From: Candidatus Poseidoniaceae archaeon
GTDB lineage: Archaea; Thermoplasmatota; Poseidoniia; Poseidoniales; Poseidoniaceae
DNA length: 9,161 nt
Assembly: GCA_029250305.1 (NCBI GenBank)
Contig: JAQXFM010000153.1
Location: 1-9,161, forward strand
Direction of reading: 5' to 3'
The translations under genes were made by a program, and so were the position numbers. Within the stretch, counting starts at the first letter, position 1, and each line of letters opens with the position of its first letter. The notes under the pieces were generated by a model. That model made no database searches, was not told where the DNA came from, and saw only the letters and a list, made by a program, of their open reading frames with translations. Positions 1-5,998 of the stretch are shown here, in pieces.

Positions 1-147
1 GTTCTGTCCAGCGTCACCATGGCATGCTCCGCCGCACTGCATATCACGCAAGCCATCTCCATTGCCCCCGGGCTCGGCAGCAGAAAAGGTAGTCGAGGCA
101 ACGAGAACAATGAGCAGAACGAGCACTTTGACGCGTTGATTGATCAC
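1..147 (-). CDS. Secreted protein with Cx3CH motif, N-terminal fragment (runs off left edge)
   Basis: This is the first 49 codons of a gene that continues past position 1. It starts at a GTG (145-147), two bases after the stop of the upstream surface-protein gene, and a strong AGGAGGG ribosome binding site lies 7 nt before the start. The translation has a clear signal peptide: a basic start (MINQRVK), a hydrophobic core (VLVLLIVLVAST, residues 8-19) and small residues near a likely cleavage site (FSAAEP, residues 21-26). The mature part begins with a Gly/Asp-rich stretch (GGNGDGLRD) followed by CGGACHGD, giving C38, C42 and H43, a Cx3CH arrangement. The product is exported and perhaps membrane anchored. 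The Cys-His motif could bind heme or another metal, but nothing visible proves this. The neighbouring upstream gene has a related CxCH motif in the same place. The family is not recognised, and the rest of the protein cannot be seen. Confidence 0.72.
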   Translation of the reverse strand, partial: MINQRVKVLVLLIVLVASTTFSAAEPGGNGDGLRDMQCGGACHGDAGQN

Positions 148-149
148 GT

Positions 150-2678
150 TCAGTCCCTCCTTTCCAAGAAAATTAGGCTCAGTGCACCAACACCGATGAG
201 CAACAGAACAAAGCCGAGAATTGAACCGCTGAGACCGCCTTCTGAAGAAGTGGAGTCGGTGGTTGCTGGGACTTGAACAGTCACGGTCGATGATGCCCCG
301 TCCTGCAGTGCAACACCATCGATGATTGGTCGAATGGTGTAGACGGTGTCGCCGGATGTAAGTGGGGTGTCGGCATAGTGTAGGTCAGTAACTGAATCAA
401 TAGCGATGCCGTTTCGCTCGATGCTAAAGCTAGCATTTGGTCCGTCATAGGCCCATGTGAGATCGACTAATTGGCCCTCCAATGACCAATCCACTTCTTC
501 GATGGTGGGGCCTTGGATTGGCATAAACGAGAAGGCCGTCGATGCTTGGTCGCCTGAATCATCTTGAACGGTGAGTTGTACTGTTGTGATGGTTGTTGGT
601 GTGAATGTTGCTGTGACGCCTGTGGCGGTTCCACTTCCCCCTGCGGTGTCTGCCCAAGACCATACGAATGTGACGATTCGACCGTCGGTATCGGTGGAAT
701 CGCTCCCATCGAGCGTGAGGAGTTCACCAATCCAGATGGTGGGGGTTGGATTCGTGATGACCGCTGTGGGGGCAAGGTTCAGAATCGTGACCGTTTGGAG
801 AACTGGAGAAGAGGGTGTTTCACCATCGTGGGCAACGACTTCTGCCGACCACAGTTGACCAGGGCCAAGCAAGGCAACCGGCACTGATGTTTGATTGGCC
901 AGTGAGGCCTCGAGGAATCCGTTCCTGTACCAATGAACAGAATGCGTGACTGCATCATCGTCTGCGTCAGTGGTGCTAATGATGGCGTTCAGTGGGTTGA
1001 GGCTCGAGGCATCGTCGTTCAACTCAACGGAGGCCGTTGGTGCCGAGTTGACGATTGCAATCGTTGCTGTCAGCGTGTTATCGCTGAGGTCCACGCCGTC
1101 GTTTGCTCGCACTTGTACCGTCCATTGCTCGCCTTTCGAAGTCTGCTCTGAAGGGAGGTTGAGGCTTTGATCAAGGGAGGATATGCGCACACCATCTTTG
1201 AGCCAAACCACATTCGGAGCAACAGGTGCGTCACCATCGATGTCAGTTTGAGTGATGGAAATAATTGCGCTTTCAAGAGTGGTAAGGCTCGTCTGTGAAA
1301 CCTCGAGGGAGGTTGCTTCTGGTGCCGTGTTTCCAATGGTAATCGTACTTGTCGAGGCCCATGATGACCATGCGCTGCCATCGCTCACTCGAACTCTGCC
1401 AGACCAAGTTTGGTCTTTTTCAGTCGAGGTCGATGGTACACCCGTTCCTTGGTAAACGGCGTCAAGTGCGCCATCTCGGTACCACTCAATTTCATGGCGA
1501 ACTTCGGCGTCATTGTCTGCATCAGCGTACACATACGTGACGGAAAGAGCATCGGTCGTCGTTGGCGTAAGCGGGGAAATGTCAACCGTGACGACCTCAG
1601 GGGGTGTGTTCTGCACAACGCTTCCAATTTGCACTGTTTGAGCTGCTTGCCATGCCGAGGTTGCTTCGCCATCATCCACGCGAACTTCCATGGACCAGTT
1701 TTCACCATTCCTCGTGGCATACGAAGGAACTGTTTGGCTGTTATCAAGGTCGGAAATAACTGAACCTTCGAGCAACCAGCGCGTCTCGTAGGTGAGGGTG
1801 TCTTGGTCTGCATCAGAGGCGCTAGCGCTGTAGGAAAGATCGTCATCTGATTCAGGGGAGCTCGGCTGAATAGTTGGCGAGCCAACCGTAGGTATCGTAT
1901 TGGCAATCACGAGCGTGTTGCTTGTGACGCTCGTACCGGCATCCGACCCATCCGAAGGAGTCACAACAGCGTACCATTCTTGATTTTTAGCAGTCAGTGA
2001 CGACGCTGCTGTTGTGCCAGCGTTTGCGATTTGAATTCCGTCCCTGAACCAATCGATTGTCGTCCCAGATTCAGGGTCGTTGTCTGCATCATTGTAGGTG
2101 TACGAGAGACTCAGTGTCGAGACGGTGGTTGCTCCATTTGGACCGAGGAGGAGGTTGCTGGCCGTCGGCGCAGTGTTCGGCGCAGCGCCTGCTTCTGGCA
2201 CCTGATAGGTCGCTGTTGCCCAGCGGTCACCGTTGTTGTTCGTGCTACCGTCAGCAGTGAGTCCTGCCACCGAGAGGGTTGCTTGGCCGGTACCGGCAGA
2301 TGGTGCTGTCCAGTCGACGGACCAGCTTCGCTGATTGCTGCCGGTGATGGAGTGAGTTGCACTTGTCCCTGCACTGTTGACGTTGACTGCAAAGGTGAAC
2401 CCGGTAGAAAGGGAACCATGACTGATCTCGAGGCTAAATCCGCCATCGGTACCTGAAACGCCTCCCGTAGCAGAAATGGTCAGTGTGTAGGTTGAGCCAG
2501 GGGTGTAGGAAGCGGGGTGGCCACTGATGGACACCGTGGCTGCGGTTGACCCACTTTGTGAATGGCATGAGCAGCCTGAACTTTGGCTGTACTTGCCACT
2601 GGAATTTCCTTCAGTCAATGGAACGACTGAGAGCAGGAGAAGGGCTACCAGCAAAACGGGAATTCGTACCGAACGCAT
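150..2678 (-). CDS. Membrane-anchored surface protein: CxCH motif, Ig-like repeats, PKD and FnIII-like domains
   Basis: A large exported protein (842 residues from the chosen start), probably displayed on the cell surface. The chosen ATG (2676-2678) gives a classic signal peptide, with MRSVRIP followed by a leucine/valine-rich core. The open frame extends to a GTG at 2747, but that adds 23 hydrophilic residues and has no ribosome binding site. After the signal comes GCSCHS (C36, C38, H39), then a Gly/Ser/Thr-rich beta domain (about 44-162) resembling secreted Reeler-like or 'choice-of-anchor V'-type N-terminal domains (weak recognition). Five Ig-like repeats follow at about 168-260, 261-356, 357-449, 450-543 and 544-633. 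They share an N-x-x-P-x opening, a DADxD-type segment, W-[YFL]-[RKL]-[DNE]-G and an Asp-Gly near the end. Then come a PKD-like domain (634-723), an FnIII-like domain (724-805), a Ser/Thr linker, a membrane helix (about 817-837) and the tail LERRD. Adhesion or substrate binding is plausible, but no catalytic site is visible. Confidence 0.85.
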   Translation of the reverse strand: MRSVRIPVLLVALLLLSVVPLTEGNSSGKYSQSSGCSCHSQSGSTAATVSISGHPASYTPGSTYTLTISATGGVSGTDGGFSLEISHGSLSTGFTFAVNVNSAGTSATHSITGSNQRSWSVDWTAPSAGTGQATLSVAGLTADGSTNNNGDRWATATYQVPEAGAAPNTAPTASNLLLGPNGATTVSTLSLSYTYNDADNDPESGTTIDWFRDGIQIANAGTTAASSLTAKNQEWYAVVTPSDGSDAGTSVTSNTLVIANTIPTVGSPTIQPSSPESDDDLSYSASASDADQDTLTYETRWLLEGSVISDLDNSQTVPSYATRNGENWSMEVRVDDGEATSAWQAAQTVQIGSVVQNTPPEVVTVDISPLTPTTTDALSVTYVYADADNDAEVRHEIEWYRDGALDAVYQGTGVPSTSTEKDQTWSGRVRVSDGSAWSSWASTSTITIGNTAPEATSLEVSQTSLTTLESAIISITQTDIDGDAPVAPNVVWLKDGVRISSLDQSLNLPSEQTSKGEQWTVQVRANDGVDLSDNTLTATIAIVNSAPTASVELNDDASSLNPLNAIISTTDADDDAVTHSVHWYRNGFLEASLANQTSVPVALLGPGQLWSAEVVAHDGETPSSPVLQTVTILNLAPTAVITNPTPTIWIGELLTLDGSDSTDTDGRIVTFVWSWADTAGGSGTATGVTATFTPTTITTVQLTVQDDSGDQASTAFSFMPIQGPTIEEVDWSLEGQLVDLTWAYDGPNASFSIERNGIAIDSVTDLHYADTPLTSGDTVYTIRPIIDGVALQDGASSTVTVQVPATTDSTSSEGGLSGSILGFVLLLIGVGALSLIFLERRD
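155..161 (-). promoter_or_regulatory. Ribosome binding site AGGAGGG for the partial secreted-protein gene
   Basis: On the minus strand AGGAGGG lies 7 nt before the GTG at 147. It is contained in the last codons (Glu-Arg-Arg-Asp) of the upstream surface-protein gene. This placement supports the unusual GTG start and suggests that the two genes are translationally coupled. Confidence 0.7.
780..2177 (-). repeat. Five tandem Ig-like protein repeats of 90-96 residues
   Basis: The repeat openings in protein order are NTAPTAS, NTIPTVG, NTPPEVV, NTAPEAT and NSAPTAS. Each unit has an acidic DAD(N/Q/D)D or DIDGD segment about a third of the way in, then a W-(F/L/Y)-(R/L/K)-(D/E/N)-G motif, then W plus an Asp-Gly near the end. 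The DNA has diverged, but the short word gtctgcatca or a close variant recurs on the plus strand where the acidic segment is encoded (near 960, 1515, 1805 and 2080). The acidic segments may bind calcium, as in related PKD/cadherin-like modules; this is inferred. Confidence 0.75.
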
Positions 2679-2752
2679 GTATTTTGCTGCGCCGTGGTCT
2701 ATGAGAGTGTTTTGGTTTGATGATTGGACAAACGAGGCTTTCGACACCCGTC

Positions 2753-4921
2753 TTAGAAGTCCGTTAACGAGGCTTGTTGAGTGCTTGCAGGGGCTGATGG
2801 TGGTTCTGATTCAGGGAGAGATGGTGGTTCTGATTGTTCAGACTGATTGGAAGAGAATGGTTCTGCTGCGCATGCTCGAAGAAGGTCTTCTTCGTTCCAA
2901 ATCGTGACCCCTAATTTCTCCGCCTTTGCCCGTTTTGAGCCTGCCTTTTCACCGGCGACAAGAACATCGAGTTGTGATGAGACGCTGCCGACGACTTTGC
3001 CGCCTGCCGCCTTGATTGAGAGTTGTACTTCCTTTCGTGGACGTTGTAGAGAGCCTGTGAGGCACAGAGTCATGCCGGCCAAAGGCCCGCCTTGTTCGGG
3101 TTTTGGCTCGTCGAGCACTTCAATCAGCGAGGCCAAGTCGAGGATCATCGCCTTTCTGTTCAGCAAACCATCGCGAACGAGAATGGCGACTTTACTCCCA
3201 ATGCCGTCAACCTCACACAAATCCCGAATGGCTTGATTATCCGCGTATGGTTTTCCTTTTTCATTGAGGGTTGGACCAAATTCTGCTGAGTCGGGTTCCG
3301 CCATTGCATCTTCTGCCCATTTCATGATTGCATCAAGCGTTGTGAACCGCTGCGCCACTGCGGTTGCAAGTTCGGGACCAATGCCTGAAAGGCCCATGGC
3401 ATGAAGGAAACGTCCGAGTTTGAGAGAGGTTGTCTTCGAGAGTTCGTTGAGCACATTGAGCGCTGATTTTTCACCCATCCGTTCGATGTTTTCCAATTCT
3501 GCTTGTTGGAGACGATACAGGTCTGGAATGGTTTGAATCAAATCCAGGTGAAGCAATTGGTCGACTAATTTCTCCCCGATTCCATCCATTTCGAGGCTTC
3601 GGCACCAATAGAGAATCGCACGGCTTGTACGGGCATCACACATCATATTGGTGCATCGGATGAACGCTCCATCGGCCTCGAGCGATGCTTCGCATGCTGG
3701 GCATTGCCTCGGCACCACAATCGCTGTGATTTGAGGCATCTCTTCGGTGAAAGGAGTCCCATCTGCATGGCTACGATTGTTGAGATCTTCTGGGGAACCG
3801 GAACCAAGGCTTGCCTCAATTTTGGGAATGACATCACCACGACGAACAATTAACACACGGTCGCCGATGTTGACACCGAGGCGTTCAACTTCACCCACAT
3901 TGTGCAGGGTTGTGTGTTCAACCGTCACGCCACCAACAGACTGAGGGGCGATTCTTGCAACAGGAGTGACGGCCCCTGTCCGTCCCGTTTGCCACGTCAC
4001 ATCGAGAAGAATCGAGGTTGCTTCCTCGGGTGGGAATTTCCAAGCCAATGCCCAGCGAGGGTGGTGTGCTGTTGATCCGAGCCGCTCGCGTTGGGCCAAA
4101 TCGTCCAGCTTGAACACAACACCATCAATCTCAAACTCATAATGAGGGCGTTTCGTGCTCCATTCAAGCGTGTAATCGATCATATCTTGTTGAATGGTTG
4201 AGGATTCGAACACATGCCACGGAGCAGGTTCGATTCCAATTGTATGCTTCAAGAATTCGAGCAATTCGCTATCGTATTGCACTTCGGGGGAATCGGATAC
4301 AAATTTGACATCGTACGCACAGAACACGAGGTCAGAAGCGCTGGCCTTTCCGTCCCCATGTTTCTGCCGGAGCGCACCAGAACAGAGGTTTCTCGGGTTT
4401 GGTGAGATGTGCTTGTACTTTTTTTCAAACACTTCCAATGGCATGACGACTTCGCCACGAACATGGCAATTAACTGGTACGTTCAGACGCGTTGGTATGT
4501 TCGCCACTTGCTTTGCATTCAGCGTCACGTCTTCGCCGCGCTCGCCACTTCCTCGTGTTGCAGCCCGATGCAGGTTTCCCGCAACATACTCGAGTGAGAG
4601 AGCCGAGCCGTCGAGTTTCGGTTGGGCAAGGTATCGGGTGCCGCCGAATGTGGACTGGTTGACGAAGTGGAGAATGTCCTCATCGGTCGTTCCCTTGTCG
4701 AGGGAACGCATTGGGAATTGGTGCTCGACCTTGACCGTTCCCGGCAAGGGTTCTGGCCCCACTTCGTGAAGCACTGCGTGGTCAGGATCCAATTGCTTGA
4801 GCTCATCCCATAACGCATCGAAATCTGCGTCTGAGATTTCTGGGGAGGCTTGATTGTAGTACAATTCTCGATGGTACCGGACCGCTTCGGCCAGTTGTCG
4901 AACGCGCTCCCCCCCGGCCAT
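2753..4921 (-). CDS. ligA: NAD+-dependent DNA ligase with C-terminal PCNA-binding-like tail
   Basis: Seals nicks in duplex DNA using NAD+ as the adenylate donor, acting in replication and repair. All LigA parts are visible, numbered from the ATG: domain Ia with the YY and SDADFD segment (21-36); the adenylation site KLDG with catalytic K102; NPRN (175-178); EIDGVVFK (264-271); an OB-fold region; a four-Cys zinc finger (C407, C410, C423, C428); four helix-hairpin-helix motifs (about 446-581); and a BRCT domain (about 611-688). A Ser/Pro/Glu tail (689-722) follows, ending in QASLTDF, a match to the QxxLxxF PCNA-interacting motif. At 722 residues it is longer than typical bacterial LigA (about 650-700), and the tail accounts for the excess. 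The frame also opens at a TTG (4927), but GGTGAT five bases before the ATG at 4921 favours that start. It lies 31 bp after the PPC-domain gene. Archaea normally rely on ATP-dependent ligase, so bacterial origin is inferred. Confidence 0.96.
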   Translation of the reverse strand: MAGGERVRQLAEAVRYHRELYYNQASPEISDADFDALWDELKQLDPDHAVLHEVGPEPLPGTVKVEHQFPMRSLDKGTTDEDILHFVNQSTFGGTRYLAQPKLDGSALSLEYVAGNLHRAATRGSGERGEDVTLNAKQVANIPTRLNVPVNCHVRGEVVMPLEVFEKKYKHISPNPRNLCSGALRQKHGDGKASASDLVFCAYDVKFVSDSPEVQYDSELLEFLKHTIGIEPAPWHVFESSTIQQDMIDYTLEWSTKRPHYEFEIDGVVFKLDDLAQRERLGSTAHHPRWALAWKFPPEEATSILLDVTWQTGRTGAVTPVARIAPQSVGGVTVEHTTLHNVGEVERLGVNIGDRVLIVRRGDVIPKIEASLGSGSPEDLNNRSHADGTPFTEEMPQITAIVVPRQCPACEASLEADGAFIRCTNMMCDARTSRAILYWCRSLEMDGIGEKLVDQLLHLDLIQTIPDLYRLQQAELENIERMGEKSALNVLNELSKTTSLKLGRFLHAMGLSGIGPELATAVAQRFTTLDAIMKWAEDAMAEPDSAEFGPTLNEKGKPYADNQAIRDLCEVDGIGSKVAILVRDGLLNRKAMILDLASLIEVLDEPKPEQGGPLAGMTLCLTGSLQRPRKEVQLSIKAAGGKVVGSVSSQLDVLVAGEKAGSKRAKAEKLGVTIWNEEDLLRACAAEPFSSNQSEQSEPPSLPESEPPSAPASTQQASLTDF
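2756..2776 (-). other. Putative PCNA-interacting peptide (PIP box) at the LigA C terminus
   Basis: The last seven codons before the ligA stop (TAA, 2753-2755) encode QASLTDF. The known PIP pattern is Q-x-x-hydrophobic-x-x-aromatic-aromatic. Here Q716, L719 and F722 match, and the second aromatic is absent because the protein ends. Archaeal replication and repair proteins often carry such peptides at their extreme C termini, for example the QATLFDF segment of the Pyrococcus clamp-loader large subunit. The peptide follows a flexible-looking Ser/Pro/Glu linker, the expected setting for a clamp-binding tail. Confidence 0.6.
2796..2835 (-). repeat. Short direct repeat of 24-bp period in the ligA tail
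   Basis: On the plus strand gatggtggttctgatt occurs at 2796-2811 and again at 2820-2835, exactly 24 bp apart. In the ligase this gives two 8-residue units, SEPPSLPE and SEPPSAPA (residues 697-712), within the linker between BRCT and the terminal QASLTDF. An in-frame duplication is the simplest reading. The number of units may vary between strains. Confidence 0.75.
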
Positions 4922-4926
4922 GTTCA

Positions 4927-4932
4927 ATCACC
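4927..4932 (-). promoter_or_regulatory. Ribosome binding site GGTGAT that sets the ligA start at 4921
   Basis: Minus-strand GGTGAT matches part of the GGAGGTGAT complement of the 16S rRNA 3' end and is followed by TGAAC and then ATG. The spacing suits the ATG at 4921. The alternative TTG at 4927 overlaps the site itself, so it could not use it. Confidence 0.5.
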
Positions 4933-4952
4933 GGAGCCAGAGGATATGAACA

Positions 4953-5381
4953 TCACGAAAATTGCAATCCGAGCAACTCAAAGTCAGCCAACGGACAGCG
5001 GGTCATGATTGCATGAGTGAGGATTCGAAGGTGTAACTCTGCAACGACGTGAACCGTTGCTTGAAACATGTGTCCTGCGTGAACATTGTTGTCGTCATCG
5101 GACCAACAGCAGTGGATGTGTGTGAAGGCTTTTCCTTCTTGAGTGCGGGCAATATTTCCCGAGAGACTTACCAACTCCGAAGGCATTTCCAGAGGTCGGC
5201 GCTGGTAGACACCTTGCTCGTTCATGTAGCCGTATTTGTTGTCTCGAGTTCGCCCAATTCCGCTTGTAATGGCGGCTGCATCAAAGCCAACTTCATCCGC
5301 AAGCGACTGAAGCGATGCGTGAATTTCTTCATCTGGATCAATGCGCACAAACAGGTCCTCTCCACTGCGGGTCCATTCCAT
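4953..5381 (-). CDS. Stand-alone PPC domain (DUF296) protein
   Basis: A 142-residue soluble protein formed almost entirely of one PPC/DUF296 domain. The recognisable parts are the ITSGIGRTRDNKYGY segment (38-52), the SLSGNIA strand (72-78), the HIH motif (H88, H90) and HAGH (101-104). H88, H90 and H104 match the positions where prokaryotic members of the family bind a metal, usually zinc. Bacterial and archaeal PPC proteins form trimers of unsettled function. In plants the same domain is joined to AT-hook DNA-binding motifs, but no AT-hook is visible here. The gene starts at an ATG (5379-5381), 36 bp after the small membrane-protein gene and 31 bp before ligA, so co-expression with ligA is plausible. 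No strong ribosome binding site is seen; an AT-rich palindrome 22-34 nt before the start may be a promoter. The family call is confident; the role is not known. Confidence 0.88.
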   Translation of the reverse strand: MEWTRSGEDLFVRIDPDEEIHASLQSLADEVGFDAAAITSGIGRTRDNKYGYMNEQGVYQRRPLEMPSELVSLSGNIARTQEGKAFTHIHCCWSDDDNNVHAGHMFQATVHVVAELHLRILTHAIMTRCPLADFELLGLQFS

Positions 5382-5402
5382 GACATTCCCAAAGCAAGCC
5401 GC

Positions 5403-5415
5403 TTATTGAGAATAA
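5403..5415 (-). promoter_or_regulatory. Possible TATA-like promoter element or operator before the PPC gene
   Basis: TTATT-CTC-AATAA (minus strand) is a perfect 5-bp inverted repeat lying just after the stop of the small membrane-protein gene, 22-34 nt before the PPC start codon. An archaeal TATA box sits about 25 nt before the transcription start, so this placement would suit a leaderless PPC-ligA transcript. It is weak evidence and does not match a strict TATA consensus. Confidence 0.25.
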
Positions 5416-5417
5416 CG

Positions 5418-5987
5418 CTACTCTTCTTGTGCAATTTTACCAGTAGACGCCGGCCAAGACTTCTCTCCATCGAGGGCAGTTTCTATTCTTGAACGGGCCA
5501 CTGAAAGGTCATTTTTATCGCCACCAAGAGGCAACGGCCCGAAGATTCCCCAGCCCTTTCGTAACAACATAATCCGGCGCGCTGGTTGGCGTTTGGAAAG
5601 CCTGAGCCGACCCCACTCGTAGCGTTGGCCGTCCGCAAACGCATGGGTCCTTGTGACGGCGTAGCGCTTGGGCACGAGCAGCGAAATGATGTGTAGACCA
5701 AGGCATACATCCCAAGCAATCGCATAAGCGGGGTTTGTGTTCGAAACGCCCACGAGCCCCCAAGGGAGCACCATCATAGCGGCCATGGAACCAAGGTTGC
5801 CCCATTGGCGAATCACTTCCTGTGCCCCTTCGCTTTCCCAAGCAAAGCCACCGTTCGGCAGCTCGCCAAGGGTGGGCACGTCAAGGCGTTGTCGAGTCAA
5901 CCAGAACGCATCCCAAATCACAATACCAAACAAGACTGCAACAGCAACCCCTGCAAAGATGTCTGGATTCGGGAGTGAAGGTTCCAT
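5418..5987 (-). CDS. Small three-helix membrane protein, unknown function
   Basis: A 189-residue integral membrane protein that I do not recognise as a named family. The first helix is about residues 10-30 (FAGVAVAVLFGIVIWDAFWL). A loop of about 30 residues follows, with GELPNGGFAWESEGAQE (41-57), then two helices at about 63-82 and 86-106. The rest (107-189) is basic and probably cytoplasmic: KRYAVTRTHAFADGQRYEW (107-125), LRLSKRQPARRIMLLRKG (128-145), then a short amphipathic segment with SVARSRIETAL. The 'VT.THAFADGQRYEW.RLR' pattern recalls bacterial PH-like or DUF5673-type tails of small membrane proteins, a low-confidence resemblance. The ATG start (5985-5987) has a strong GAGGTGA site that overlaps the stop of the upstream beta-helix surface-protein gene, leaving 9 bp between the genes. 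Coupling to that surface protein is therefore likely, and a role at the envelope is inferred from this only. Confidence 0.8.
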   Translation of the reverse strand: MEPSLPNPDIFAGVAVAVLFGIVIWDAFWLTRQRLDVPTLGELPNGGFAWESEGAQEVIRQWGNLGSMAAMMVLPWGLVGVSNTNPAYAIAWDVCLGLHIISLLVPKRYAVTRTHAFADGQRYEWGRLRLSKRQPARRIMLLRKGWGIFGPLPLGGDKNDLSVARSRIETALDGEKSWPASTGKIAQEE

Positions 5988-5991
5988 GCCG

Positions 5992-5998
5992 TCACCTC
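5992..5998 (-). promoter_or_regulatory. Ribosome binding site GAGGTGA overlapping the upstream stop codon
   Basis: Minus-strand GAGGTGA is a near-perfect Shine-Dalgarno sequence, four bases before the ATG at 5987. Its first two bases are part of the TGA stop (5997-5999) of the large surface-protein gene. This arrangement points to translational coupling of the two genes. Confidence 0.7.

Noticed and set aside
19..276. Plus-strand frame of 85 codons at the left edge
   Set aside because: It overlaps, on the opposite strand, the well-supported GTG-start secreted gene and the end of the surface protein. Its composition looks like an antisense shadow.
564..887. Cys-rich plus-strand frame (MNGELYCCDGCWCECCCDAC...)
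   Set aside because: The cysteines come from reading Thr/Val/Gln/His-rich codons of the PKD-like and Ig-like region in antisense. The minus frame has clear domain structure.
2562..2573. Standard c-type heme motif in the surface protein
   Set aside because: The sequence is CSCH, with one residue between the cysteines instead of two, so it does not match CxxCH. A heme role is left only as a question.
2679..2747. Upstream extension of the Ig-repeat surface protein to a GTG at 2747
   Set aside because: It would add 23 mostly polar residues before the signal peptide and has no ribosome binding site; the ATG at 2678 gives a standard signal peptide. It cannot be fully excluded, since the ATG also lacks a clear site.
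2679..2752. Transcription terminator or TATA box between ligA and the surface-protein gene
   Set aside because: No hairpin with a T-run and no convincing AT-rich element at a suitable distance was found in these 74 bases.
4194..4769. A 191-codon open frame on the plus strand
   Set aside because: It lies wholly opposite ligA, whose domains are conserved in the minus frame. Its translation has no recognisable features, so it is a shadow.
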